Shown here: one piece after another, positions 1 to 11,500 of the stretch
How positions within the stretch are numbered: the first letter of the stretch is position 1
Layout of the letters: each line of letters begins with the position of its first letter
NCBI RefSeq assembly: GCF_040939455.1
Contig: NC_134108.1
Coordinates: 35,942,501 to 36,006,500, forward strand
Source of the DNA: Microcebus murinus
Lineage: Eukaryota > Chordata > Mammalia > Primates > Cheirogaleidae
Length of the DNA stretch: 64,000 nt
Reading direction: 5' to 3'
Made by a program: the position numbers and the translations under genes
Notes under the pieces: model-generated
The model's input: only the letters and a program-made list of their open reading frames with translations
What the model was told of the DNA's origin: nothing
The model's database searches: none

Positions 1-379
1 AGGCAGGAGGATCACTTGAGGCCAGGAGTTTGAAATTGGTCTGGGCAACAAATGAGACCCTGTCTCTACAAAAAAAAAAGAAAGAAAGAAAAGAAAGAAA
101 GAAAGAGAGAAGAGAAGAGAAGAGAAGAGAAGAGAAGAGAAGAGAAGAGAAGAGAAGAGAAGAGAAGAGAAGAGAAGAGAAGAAGAAAGGAAGGAAGGTA
201 GGAAAGCAAGCTAGCTGTGGGTGGTGGCTTATGCCTGTAGTCCCAGCTACTGGGGAGGCTGAGGCAGGAGGATCACTTGAACTCAGGAGTTTGAGGTTGT
301 AGTGAGCTATGATTGTGCCACCATACTCTAGCCCAGACAACAGTGAGACCCTGTCTCAAAAAAAAAAAAAAAAAAAAAT
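1..379 (+). repeat. Alu SINE with an expanded GA-rich linker
   Basis: The left part matches the end of an Alu left monomer (AGGCAGGAGGATCACTTGAG to GAGACCCTGTCTCTAC). Where a normal Alu has a short A-rich linker there are about 130 bases of GAAAG and AGAGA repeats. The right monomer follows from about 210 (GTGGTGGCTTATGCCTGTAG to GAGACCCTGTCTC plus poly-A to about 378). The ATGATTGTGCCACCATACTC region is typical of older AluJ-type copies. The 5' end is cut by the window edge. Confidence 0.9.
70..200 (+). repeat. (AAGAG)n pentanucleotide microsatellite inside the Alu
   Basis: A pure purine tract. It starts as GAAA/GAAAG units and becomes an uninterrupted AAGAG pentamer array from about 107 to 184, then decays to GAAGGAAGG. 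It probably grew from the A-rich Alu linker. The chance ORF over it encodes only a Lys/Arg/Glu repeat and is not a gene. Confidence 0.9.
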
Positions 380-1899
380 TTAAATGGCATGAGTATTTTA
401 AAGTGCATTATGGAATTTTAAGGCTATATTTATAAACAGATATTAACATAAACCAATAAAGCTGACCACAAGAAAAATTACTTTCAAAAGTTGGAATAGA
501 TTTTATCCACAAATATGAAAGAATAAGAATACAATCCAATGTGAAGACTCACATTAAGGCATATGTGCAGCTTGCTTATAAAATTAAAATCTAAAATGGT
601 TTTGGCATAAATGTTCTTATTTTTTTTACTTAATAAAAATACCAATTAATGTTTTTAGGCCACTTTTTATAATCATAAATTTAACAGGCAGTGTAAAAGT
701 CTAAGATTAAAACCATTATATTTAACGTGTATAGCTGGATTGATGTTTTGGCAGATGCACTCTAATTTGACAAAGGTCAGGAAGGAATGCCAATGCTTTG
801 CATATGCCAGAGTGAGTGTTTCACCCCCTCCTGTCTCCTTCTCTTTTAGTAAAGAGGAGTAGCTGGAATAGCAGAGGTGTGGGGGAAAATGGGCTTGGAA
901 AGGGGAACCCAGTACTGGAAAAGATTACAGTGGTTTGCACGTATTTCAGGGGAGCACTGGGTCATATATTTGGGTGGCAGGATTAAAAGATGAAGGCTCA
1001 AATGGGGCCTTGGGGACTCAAGAGACGGCAGTGTCATAGAACAAGGAATTTCCTAACAGGCATCGCTGAATCTTGATACCACAGCAGAGAAAGTACAATT
1101 AAAGATATCATGTTGTAATCTAACTGATGTTTAATTATCTTTGATTGTTTTCCTCTCTGTTCACTCTTGGGATACAATAGCACCTATGAGAAAATCAAGG
1201 TGGTAGCAATAGGATGTTTCTTGTACTGAAAGGTCTGACCTCTCTTCTTATGTGACATATAAAAATTCCTAAGGAACTGTTGGGATTCATTGTAAAATGA
1301 ATGTCTTATCTTATTTGCTAATTTATAATCATCCCACCAAACCATACATAATCTATTTATTTTTCCATAAATTATTATGGGCATTTATAATTGCCAACAT
1401 ATTGCTTCCTACTGTTCACGATGGTGTAAGTAAGTTCCTCTCTGTAGCAACATGCACAAACATGGATAGTGTTTTAAAAAATGTGACAAACATCAATTTG
1501 GCTTGGGTATTTCATCTATATCTCTCAAGTTTTCAAACTAGGCAATCCAAAGTCAATTCATCTTTCTCACATTGTCTGACAGACATCTCACCACATTTTA
1601 TTTTTACTGGAAAAAGATTTTCTCTTATAAGATTTGGCAAGATATTTATTTGGCTAATAAAGCAGGGAGGAAATTATCCTTCAAAAGATGCTTTTCTTTA
1701 AAAATTATGCTCTCCTGTGCAATCTTTCTTTTTATCCAACAAAGGGTCTCAAATATATTTCTATGACCTAATTTCCTGAAAAATGCATTACAAATTTTAT
1801 TACAAATATCTTGTAAAAACAAAACTTAAAATCTTATGGAAATGTTCACACAAGGTGACAAAAATATATGCAAAGGGGTTTTTTACTGAAGCTTTGTCA

Positions 1900-2270
1900 T
1901 AGAGAAGTGAAAACAATACTGATGTTCATTCCACAAGGGACTAATTCAGTAAATTAAAGTATAACCCCAGAATATATTATGTAATAATTTACAAAAGAAT
2001 GAGGTAAATCTATTTAAACTCATAAGGAAAGGTATCTACTGATCTATAATAAAATAAAAGAGTCACAGTATGGTAAAAATATTATTATTCTCTTTGTATA
2101 AAACTAATACACACAGACATATACACGCACACCTATTTGTGTTTTTGTAGAAAGTGTCTGGAAGGGTACATACCAAACCATTATGTGGTTACCCCCTATC
2201 AAATAAGGGGTGGGGTAAGCAGAGAAATTTGTATTTTATAAATTCTGTATGGTCGATTTTTTAAAAAGTA
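1900..2270 (+). repeat. Old LINE-1 3' end fragment (L1ME-like)
   Basis: The succession of a 'tgttcattccacaagggact...aaattaa' segment, an 'aaagaatgaggtaaatct' segment, and a tail with 'ggaagggtacataccaaacc...ggtggggtaag' follows the order seen near the 3' end of old L1ME-type elements. Divergence is high and boundaries are approximate. Confidence 0.5.
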
Positions 2271-3069
2271 GTATATATTAAATTTATAATAAAAACATAT
2301 AAAAATGACAAGCCTTGGATACAAAGATATTTATTTTATGTGCATGCTTCTTTTTCTAAAGTAGTTTTTAGAATTTATCCCAAAAGTTACTACTATTGTT
2401 TTACCTTCAAAGTTGGCACTGACATAAACATAATACCTTTTGTTTTCTTCTCTTTTTTTAAGATCTTGATGAAACTTAGCAAAACAATTCACAAATAATT
2501 ACTTTAAGTTACTAGCAGGGGAAGGCCTAATATATATTAAGCTTTAAAGGGAAGATGCATACATTCATTTAAAAAAATCTACGCAATAGAAAAATGAAAA
2601 TCCTGTGCAACACGGTGCACACTACTTCAAGCATTGATGGAATAGCCTTCACTGAAAATAGACACCACTTTGTAACTGGAATATTAGAAAGTTTTTCAAA
2701 TAATATAAAAATACCTCCAAAAGATAAGTTATTTAAAGAAAGGAATAAAAATCCCTGAGTAGGCTAAAGATAACAGATACTATAACCTAAGAAAATAGAC
2801 TATCTAAGACCAGAGAGTACATTATTTAGCCAGTAGGTACATATGTATATGGTGTATGTATTCATATACAGTTATGGAACTATTTTATATATACTATGCA
2901 TATGATATATATACATCATACATGTACACATCTGCTAGATTTGATTCATCATATTCACATATTGCCAAACTAACACCTAAGTTCAGGAAAGATGAACTTA
3001 CAAAACCTAAGCACTTTTAGGACAGAAACATGTGTATTTAGGCTAGAAATTTTCATTCTTTTGGTCTTA

Positions 3070-3135
3070 TACTACAGTGGCTAAAACAGGCACTCAATAA
3101 ATATCTGTCAAATGTATGGATGAATGAAAAGATGA
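3070..3135 (+). repeat. LINE-2 3' terminus fragment
   Basis: CACTCAATAAATATCTGTC followed by TGGATGAATGAAAAGATGAA resembles the L2 3' end, which finishes in TGAATGAA-type units. Confidence 0.45.
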
Positions 3136-5001
3136 ATTTGTGAAACTAGAGCATCACTTTTTCTTATACTACATTATGCTTTAGAAATGTGCTATTCCAA
3201 AACCATAAATGTCACACCCTCCTCTAACTGGAAATAGACAACTAGTCCAGACGCTGTGGTACAGCTATTCTGTGTTATTCAGAAAGAACGAAAGCATGCT
3301 GGCTTGTTACCCATGCACGTTAACTTCACATTTTGGGTCAAACAAAAATGATAAAATGTTCTTACACTCTGGAGCCCAACATAAACAGACTATCCATGTT
3401 AATGCATGTTTTATCATATAATCTATTTCAAATCAGACAAGGTTGCTGACAAATAAATGTACATACAACAGCTAATTTTAAGAATGTGGAGACAATTAGA
3501 AACTTTAGGCTTCTTAGGGGTCTTTTTATTCTTTCCTGCTAATGAACTTTTGTGATGAAAACAAAGGAATATCATAGGTTAGTTACTTGTTCTTTTCTTA
3601 TTTTTAAAGATTTCTCAGCTTGAAAGAAATTCCTGAAAATATATTATTCTTTTTATGTGTTTCCTTTATATTTCAGATAAACTCATAAACTCATAAAAAG
3701 TTTTCAAATTACTCACCATAAGAAGACACCAACAAATTATTATGCATTTGAGCAGTAAACATAAGAAAAATCCTTCAAAATTAGTATGTGTTTTTATGAA
3801 AAACTTGGGGACAAATAAAAAAAGAGAGTAGAGGAAAGGAGAGGAAAGAAGGTGGGGTATTAAATAATGTAAACCTTGACCTAAAGCAGAATTATCTGTA
3901 AGTACAAGTTGGTTGAAAAATTAGCAGAATAGGTATTTGTTTAAAGACTTAAGCAGTTCTCTCCACACCAAACTCATTCTTTGGATTAAATAATCCCATG
4001 TGAAGGATTTATGAAACATGTACACCAAAATATACTAAATCTGAAAAGACTGAATATTTGCATCTTGAGAATTTCTTAAAAGGAGCCTATCATTTCTGTC
4101 AGTTCACAAAGCTTAATACTTCTTGGGGTGACATTGCACAAATTTCTGGATGTGTGTGATGAAAAGAGAGAGCAAGAAATAGAAAGGGTCAACATCGAAA
4201 TAGCCTGTATTCTACATTGGCTTTAATTCAGTACATTACCAAATTATGCCCACAAAAGAACCATCATCTTTAAATAGGTCTATGAAAGTGTGGAAAAATA
4301 GTGTAAAGACATGGAACTAGGTAAATACAAGGTTAATGGGCCTAGTTTCAATATATATTTATATACACACACATTCACGCCCCTCACGTTTTTTACTGAG
4401 TTACCTCAGTAACTCAGGATTCTTTTCATTAATTTAGTTTCATTAGTTCCCTTTTGGACATTGAGATTTTGAGCAATTATAGCATCTGAAGAATAAAGGA
4501 ATTACACTGCTTGGGCCACAGAGGAAAACAGGTGCATTTGCATTTGGTGAACTCTTATCTTCTGAAAAGTGGCCTTGTTTGTCGGTACAGACAGGACTTC
4601 AGCTATTCACACGAAATCTCACAAGACAGCTGGGAAGGAGGTTCAGGGTTCAGACAGTCCAAGCAATGCTCAGAGAGATGTGCTCAGAACAATTCTGAGG
4701 TTAACTGGTTCTGAATTAAAATATTTTCTTTCAAGAACCATGAAAGTCAGAGTTATGATATAGATGTTTATAGTTTATGAAAGTGACCATTTTTGAAAAG
4801 CAGCAATTTGTTTAGGGAAAGGACAGGATACCAGGTTGGGAGTGCACCGTAGCTAGAGGCATTGTGGCCTGCGGAGAATCACGGGCAGAAGAGATGGTAG
4901 AAGGTTCCTCTCTCTGTTTTTCAAGATGTGACTCACTGATGGGCTACCATTCTGTACAGCTCCTATTTCGACCAGCTTAGTTAGATGATATCGTCTGCAT
5001 T

Positions 5002-5075
5002 TTACCAGTGCATACCTGTCCGTGATCGTTTTCTCTGTTTTTTACAAAGGCAGTAGATAGGAAATACAAACAAAC
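5002..5075 (-). CDS. RNF217: RNF217 last coding exon: C-terminal tail and stop codon
   Basis: These 74 nt complete the Gly codon and encode LFVFPIYCLCKKQRKRSRTG, then MHW and a TAA stop (5004-5002, minus strand). The acceptor is ATCCCTAG at 5076-5077. The start finishes the membrane helix. CLC next to the helix could be palmitoylated (inference). The KKQRKRSR stretch is a basic stop-transfer-like tail. I recognise the terminal RTGMHW as the RNF217 C-terminus. The exon must continue below 5002 as 3' UTR. Confidence 0.95.
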
Positions 5076-5444
5076 CTAGGGATTTAAAACATTTAATTAG
5101 GATGAGCAGTATTTACATATTTAAAATTTAAGATTAAAATTGTACAATGTAAAATTAAAATTTATATATTTAAAATTTTCCATTTTTATTTATTTTCAAA
5201 CTATTTAAAAACTATTTATAAATAATCATTATTTAGCAATATATGAACATGAAGAGAGGGAAGACACCTATGCTATGAAATGGATTTACTTCTACAAGAT
5301 TTCATTCTTTAGTATTTCCCTTTAGCTTTTGCCCATTTTAACACAACCCTGAGTAGTACCCATTTAGATTGGAATAATGCTTTCTATCAAATTATCAAAC
5401 CATAGTCATATCATTTGTATACTATGATATTCACACTTCAGTTT

Positions 5445-5585
5445 CAGGGAGTATAGCACATTACTTCAGAACACACACTGTGGAGCCAAATGTTGGGTTT
5501 GGGTCCCAGTTCTACTACTTATGAGGCCCTAGTAAACCTTAATTTCCTCAGCTATAAAATGCAGATAATAACATCTACTTCCTAA
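5445..5585 (+). repeat. MIR SINE
   Basis: GTGGAGCCAAATGTTGGGTT, then GGTCCCAGTTCTACTACTTA, then TTCCTCAGCTATAAAATGCA and GATAATAACATCTAC reproduce the MIR core in order on the plus strand. It lies in the intron between the last two RNF217 exons. Confidence 0.75.
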
Positions 5586-5781
5586 TGTCCTGACTCACTG
5601 CAAAAACTTAGATGTCAGATACTTTATAATTCTATTTGTCCTGCTTATGCATTACTTGCTAAAAAGAAGTTTGTACGTGAAAAATAATTTTATTTAGCAA
5701 AAACCCAAACTATATCTACTATATGGAATGGTCATCAAAGCAACTTTTATCTACAGCATTTAGTTTAAAATTCTCTAAGGC

Positions 5782-5972
5782 AAAGATTGTCAAAGTGTGA
5801 TCTCTGAGCCAGCAGTATCAACATCATCTGCAAACTTTTTGGAAGTACCAATAAATGGGCTCTACCACCATACTGAGTCAGAAACTGCAGGTAGAAACCA
5901 GCAATTTGTGTTTGAAACAGCCATCCAGGCTATTCTAAAGCATGTTAGGGTTTGTGGACCACTGCTATAAAA
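5782..5972 (+). repeat. hAT-Charlie MITE (MER20/MER5-like)
   Basis: It begins with TTGTCAAAGTGTGATCTCTG and CCAGCAGTATCAACATCATC and ends with GGTTTGTGGACCACTGCT, the two ends being inverted relatives of each other (CAAAGTGTGATC / GGACCACTG). This is the organisation of the common non-autonomous hAT-Charlie elements of eutherians. Confidence 0.6.
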
Positions 5973-6427
5973 TACATAATTTAATATACTTGTATAAATA
6001 AAACTATACAAGTCACTGAAAGGTTTCCTATTCTTTAGTGTTCAAGTACATGTTAGGTATGTTTCTATACACACTGAGGGCATCTTTTTTTATCCAGGGC
6101 ATTTTTTACTGAACCAAACCAAACACCTAAGAGTATGCCACAGCTTCTTTTCCTTGATGCTCCAATCTGGACTCAGAATTGGACAATTTTAGTTCTAGTC
6201 CACTCTACTCTTTCACTAAGATACTAATTGCATTAACCTTGGTATTCAAAGGGGATTAATAATGCTTTGTAAGATACATGAATCAAATTGTTCATAGACT
6301 GAAAAAAGTCAGACAAATACATCCTACAGGAAACATACTCCTCTGAATTTTTAAAGAATATATTCATTAGCTATGTAATGCAGGCATGAAATAGAAATCA
6401 TGCCCACTTAATAAAAGTGTTTCTTAC

Positions 6428-6499
6428 CGATTACAACTGCTATGGCCCCTAGCACTAATCCCAAAACCAGGATTAGAGGTGCAATGAATAATTTTCCAG
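6428..6499 (-). CDS. RNF217: RNF217 coding exon: main part of the transmembrane helix
   Basis: This 72-nt exon follows a pyrimidine-rich acceptor (TTTTGTTTTCCAG) and ends with ATCG|GTAAGA. It completes the Ala codon started in the previous exon, then gives GKLFIAPLILVLGLVLGAIA and VVI, leaving one base of a Gly codon. Apart from the first Lys it is almost purely hydrophobic and glycine-rich. This is the single predicted membrane-spanning segment of RNF217, which would anchor the ligase with the RBR module in the cytosol. It was too short for ORF finding and was recognised by sequence and splice phase. Confidence 0.95.
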
Positions 6500-8833
6500 C
6501 TGGAAAACAAAAGGCAAAATAATTTAAAGCATCTCAAAACAAATTTACTGAACAATTACAGCAATGCTTTTAAAATACCATAGTGTATGTTATTTTAAAA
6601 GAAGTCTGATTATAATGAAGGCTGTATATCTCTAAGAAATGTATCAAGTGTAGAATAGATATACACATGTGAGCCCAGTAGCTTCACCGAAGTCCTCAGC
6701 TCATGCATCCAACATCTCAACAATTGTGTATTCTTTATAGCCCCCCCCAAAAATTCCAAATCAACTAGCTCACTTTATTCTATCAGGACAATCCATCTTT
6801 GTGCTTTTATGTTAGATCTTTTTCGTTCAAGATGCTGAAAGATTATGAAAGCAAGCACTGGCACATCCTGAGTTAGCAGGAGAAAACCCAGTTAGCTCAC
6901 AAAATGGAGAGCAGGTAGGTACTACTGAGGGCTTCTGCCCAAGCCCACATCTAAAAAAGTAGCTTATTTACTTCCTGGGTCCAGAGAAAAGTCAAAATAT
7001 GAAGACCTAATAGACTAAAGTACAAATGGGATGTTGTAAGACTGTTAGAGAAAACTACCAATAAATATACAACATTTTTAAGGTTACTCAGGTGAATCAT
7101 TTTACCAAATTGGAAAAGGAAGCACTTATAAAAGTAGAAGGCTAAATGGCTGGTTAAGTATGCCTAGTGATATCAGCCAGAATTTTCTTTTCTAAATGAA
7201 TAATTAAGGAGTGATGAGAATAAACTCTAGTCATATGTAAACACAAGTGTCCACAATTAGAATTCTACTGACTTTGAAAGACACTAGCGCAAAAAAAGAG
7301 GCCAGTAATTAATATCTTGTCACTGTAGTAACCTTAAGGCATGTGACACAGCTGCAGAACTGCACAACCCAAATGCAACAAGCAATGAGAAAGGAACAGG
7401 GGACTCTGCAGAAGTATCACACAGCTGTGATACCATTCTATGAATTAAAGACAATAATTTGGAATAACCAATTACACAAAAAAATAGAAACATAATGCAG
7501 CCATTTGTTGGAAGTTTGTCAGAAAAATATTAACATTTTTATTCTTAAGAAATGGTCTTTGGAACCAGATGACCAGGCATGTATAATATATAGTTTTTAA
7601 TATTAAATTTAAAAAGATTATCATTCAATTAGCACCATGCCTAACCATGGGCTTTACTTATATTTTTCACCAATGAGAATCCAATTAAGGAATACTATAT
7701 TGCATTGAACAATTATGTTTAGTATACTCTTAAAGCTATGCTTAAGTTGTTAGCATATATAGGCTTATATATTTTAAAAGAATCTGTTTTTCTTTCATGT
7801 ACATAGCTCAGTCTGTTTATTCATACTTCCTTTTTAAATAATTATCAATACATTTTCCTAATAGCAATGAAACATGACTGTACAGTAATAGCACTGAAAA
7901 GAAATAATGGAGCTCTCTGCATGGTGAAAAAGAGAGGAAGAAATCTCACAGTGGAAACACTCCAGAGGAGTAGGGAGGGAGTTACTGAAAGAAAAAATAT
8001 TAGGTCAGAAGAACACTATTTCACTCAAAGGTGGTGGCATTAGGCCAGGGTGATTTGATTACGAGCAGGTATCTGAGTTTCTGTTTGCATATTTGCACGT
8101 GAGTATGTATCGGGGCTTATGTGTTGTTGAGGAAGAAGTGGGTAAAAAGTCAGTCCACAAAAACATTTACACTTGGATAATCAAACTTAGGTTTGTATGC
8201 GCTGAGGACATTTGATACTCATTCCATTAACTAATGATCACATAAACATTAGTTATTACGTATTAATACAATAGAAAAATATATGCAATGACGTATCAAT
8301 TATAAAGATATAATGAAACTCCATTACAGGACTTTGAAATATGTGGATTTTTTGCCTTCCTAGACCACATTCCATGCTGTACTGTTCTGCATAATTTCCA
8401 TGAATAAACATAGGATATGTATAAGACATGCTGCTAGATATCATCCATACAAACCTAGATATCATCATACAAACCTAGATATCATCCATACAAAATACAG
8501 GTTGACACTGTTTCTCTCATCAAGTGGTTTACAACAGGGTTTCAGGAATTTAAAAGGCTAATGACTTCAGATTTCTGCAGTGTAATTAGTAATTTGCTTT
8601 TTAAACAAAAGCTGCTTGCTCATATAAGTAGTGCACTGCTAACAAAACTTATAGTTTTTAATTTTGATTTCAAAGGGTGAGAGAATATGCTCCTCCTGTT
8701 GCTGTGGGAAAGGCCCAACTAGAACACCTGGCAATAGCAGGTGCTCAGAATTGTCACAGCTGTCACGTATCTAAGTTCCATTATCACTACCGGACTCCTA
8801 GGAAAGACTCCTATAAGCATGTCAGATACTCAC
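6500..8833 (-). other. RNF217: RNF217 intron between the RING2 and membrane-helix exons
   Basis: 2.3 kb of AT-rich DNA without clear transposons and without credible ORFs. A three-copy short tandem repeat lies at 8436-8496. Otherwise I see nothing I can name. Confidence 0.8.
8436..8496 (+). repeat. Three-copy 20-21 bp tandem repeat
   Basis: The unit AGATATCATCCATACAAACC occurs at 8436-8456, again at 8457-8476 with one C missing, and at 8477-8496 with a diverged last base. The near-identity suggests a recent slippage or duplication event. Confidence 0.85.
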
Positions 8834-9035
8834 CACAGACCGACCCTCGCACCAATCTCCTTAAATGAGGTCTCTCTGGGAGGTAGCGATATTTGCATCC
8901 AAATATACTGAGGTTTGATGTGTGGTCTCCAAAGAAACGGAGCTGGCGGTATCTCTCCCCACATCGATAACAAAAATTAGTGTTACATTGGGAGCACGTC
9001 ATATGGTCACATCCTTCAGTTCTCTGGATGTGGAT
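8834..9035 (-). CDS. RNF217: RNF217 coding exon: catalytic RING2
   Basis: This 202-nt exon encodes 67 residues plus one base of the next codon, with acceptor GGTTACAG and donor GTG|GTGAGT. The segment IHIQRTEGCDHMTCSQC aligns with the RBR RING2 signature. By comparison with parkin and HHARI, Cys9 of this exon (codon at 9009-9011) is the predicted ubiquitin-accepting cysteine, and the adjacent GCDHM matches the usual GC-x-H-M context. Cys14, Cys17, Cys22 and Cys25 are further zinc ligands. The rest (RYRQLRFFGDHTSNLSIFGC and onward to RGSVC) is the juxtamembrane part before the helix in the next exon. If the donor is not used, translation adds about seven residues (GEYLTCL) and stops before the membrane helix. 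Confidence 0.97.
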
Positions 9036-10660
9036 CTGTAACCACGAAAGAAAGAGAAGGAAAAGGTACTCAAGTTTTTAATAAATAAAATCTAGCAAAT
9101 GTTATGGAACAACATTTATGACTTTCACCAAAAGAGAAGTCTCTTGTAGCATTCCTGAGGCTGTCGATTTGCTCATAATCACACCTTTCAAGATTATATT
9201 TTTACCAAATACTTTCATGCATGCAAAGCTTGGTAACATTTCAGGTATGCAAGCCGTTGTCTTCCTTTGACCAATATATACATAAACACATTTGTCTTTC
9301 CAGACCATACACCTAATTCAATGGTTAGGAGGCAATTTAAAATGCTATGAAAGTATATTTTGTTTATGTAATGATCAGCAAGAATGAGGTGGCCTGGGGA
9401 AATAAGAAGAGATGAAGAATATTCCTTAAAAGAAGGGATTATGTAAAACTTTTTGTGAATAAATATCAAAAAGCAGAAATCTCTCTTTGCTAAAGGAAAT
9501 GACAGCAGATATAAATGTATTTGCAATCACATTTTAGTTTCCAACTCTAAAATTATTTGTAAATGTGTGACCTGTTTGTACAATGCCATCTGTACAACTA
9601 AGCACCTTCCTCTGTTGCAGCCAAGTTACATGCAAATACAGCTTCACCCATAATTTAAAAAAGATTTTATTCCTGGATAGTCTACCATATGCCCAAAGTG
9701 GTAGTCACTGTTGCAAGCACTAAGGTCAAGTTATCAGCAAGATGTTACTCTTTTAGATAGAACTGGACATGACTGAGAATCCTCATGTACATCGTAAATA
9801 AACCAGAGCCATCTTTCACTCAAACATGTGCACACTTTGTTAGGTGAATCATGATGAAAGAGAAATTAACATCATTTAACTTAACATTATTTCATAAAGA
9901 GAAAAATAATTTGGTTACACTGCCCAAATCTCCTGTGATTAAAATGAGATCACCTAAAAGAGTCCTTCCATTTCACCAGGGAGTAGGCGTTTACTATGTT
10001 CAAGTTATATCTTCACTCATTCCATATAAATATATATGAGTTCTTTGCTTAGAAATTTTCTTTAAAATGTTTCCAATACCACTTTGATTATTGTAACCAT
10101 CTATCCATGACGTTGCTCTGGGACTAGAGTGTCAGTGAATGTTTTAATGCAATTGGGAACTTTACCATTAACACACGAGTCAAACCTCCAGGGGTTGTCT
10201 CACTCTTGCCAGTTAAGCCTTTGGCCACAGTACACACTTTACATATTTCATTTGAAATTATGTTTTCCTTCCCCTAATACATCGTGCAGTTCTCCAAACT
10301 TTTGCAGTAGTGTACTTATAGCTGCATTTTTGAAAAACTGGTCAGTAATTTATTAAGATAAAATCATCCAGGAAAAAGAAAAGAGCTCTGTGAAAAGAGA
10401 AATTAAAAGGTAGAGAGATGAAAAAAATGTTGCCACTTTAAAATATAATCTCATAAGTTTTAAGAATAAAACATGTTTGAAGTTGCCAACTGTAAAACAT
10501 ACTCAGTATTTCAGTTTTAGTGATAACCAAAATGTTAAACTGCAATTTAAGGAATAATACAAATTTAAAATGAACTGTGAGACTACTTGTAAAATAACAA
10601 CAGGTATTAAATCATAGTAATGGTAAAAGTTTAATTAAAAAAATATATGTGTGTGGATCT

Positions 10661-10721
10661 AATTATCTATCTATCCATCCATCCATCCATCCATCCATCC
10701 AACCATCTACCTACCTACCTC
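10661..10721 (+). repeat. (ATCC)n tetranucleotide microsatellite
   Basis: ATCT units pass into about seven ATCC units and then into CATCTACC/TACC units, ending before CTCCGGAGAG. Probably length-variable. Confidence 0.9.
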
Positions 10722-10949
10722 TCCGGAGAGTTTCTAGGTGATTGTGACCCTTTTGAAGAAGTAATGATTAAGTTGAAGGCAGCACACATTACAGCAAGCA
10801 TTTTATACATGGGTAAATGAATGAACCAAGAAAGAAAAGTTTGCCAAGTGGCTGGCAGGCCTGCAGGTATTGGTGCATTGTAAGTTAAATGTCCATTCCC
10901 TTCTAGTGGCTGACTGACACTTGGCAGGTAAGCCTCAGCTCCACAGGAA

Positions 10950-11500
10950 GGATGAAAGGACCTGGGCTTTGACTTCGAAGTCCCCGTGTTTGAAGTCTGG
11001 CTCTACTAGCTATTAGAAAAGCAGTCAGGCGGGCGCTGTGGCTCACGCCTGTAATCCTAGCTCTTGAGAGGCCGAGGCGGGCAGATTGCTCAAGGTCAGG
11101 AGTTCAAAACCAGCCTGAGCAAGAGCGAGACCCCGTCTCTACTATAAATAGAAAGAAATTAATTGGCCAACTGATATATATATATAAAAAAAAAAATTAG
11201 CCGGGCATGGTGGCGCATGCCTGTAGTCCCAGCTACTCGGGAGGCTGAGGCAGAAGGATCACTCAAGCCCAGGAGTTTGAGGTTGCTGTGAGCTAGGCTG
11301 ACGCCACGGCACTCACTCTAGCCTGGACAACAAAGCGAGACTCTGTCTCAAAAAAAAAAAAAAAAAGAAAAGCAGTCAGTTCACCTCTCCCAAGCCTCAA
11401 GTTAGATAATATTCCTTACCATGTAGTGTAAAATGTGGTAATATATGCGCAATGCCTAACCCATTGTTTGGCACATACTCAATTAGACCAATGCAAAGTT
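10950..11500 (+). repeat. MIR SINE split by an Alu
   Basis: The 5' half is at about 10950-11028 (CCTGGGCTTTGACTTCGAAG to CTGGCTCTACTAGCTATTAG). The 3' half is at about 11380-11495 (TTCACCTCTCCCAAGCCTCA to CTAACCCATTGTTTGGCACA). Together they follow the MIR consensus order, so a MIR was interrupted by the Alu at 11029-11365. Confidence 0.75.
11029..11365 (+). mobile_element. Alu SINE, lemur-type, full length
   Basis: A dimeric Alu with GGGCGCTGTGGCTCACGCCT at the start, a long linker reading AATTAATTGGCCAACTGATA, and the right-arm motif GAGCTAGGCTGACGCCACGG. Target-site duplications AGAAAAGCAGTCAG lie at 11015-11028 and 11366-11379 and are identical. Many CpGs are intact, so the insertion is young. 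It sits in an older MIR. Confidence 0.95.

Larger units (their letters stand above)
379..5001 (-). other. RNF217: RNF217 3' UTR and/or downstream flank
   Basis: Directly downstream of the stop codon on the minus strand. The 3' UTR must begin at 5001, but many AATAAA-like hexamers occur in this AT-rich sequence and none stands out, so the poly(A) site cannot be placed. Recognisable content is an old LINE-1 3' fragment near 1900-2270 and a short L2 3' end near 3070-3135. The rest looks like unique AT-rich DNA with no credible ORF. Confidence 0.5.
5076..6427 (-). other. RNF217: RNF217 last intron
   Basis: A 1.35-kb intron splitting the membrane helix coding sequence. It holds the MIR and the hAT-Charlie MITE. 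The remainder is AT-rich unique sequence, including a run near 5100-5230 that is almost only A and T. Nothing else recognised. Confidence 0.85.

Noticed and set aside
30..302. 90-residue Lys/Arg/Glu-rich ORF
   Set aside because: Translation of the AAGAG microsatellite and Alu arms.
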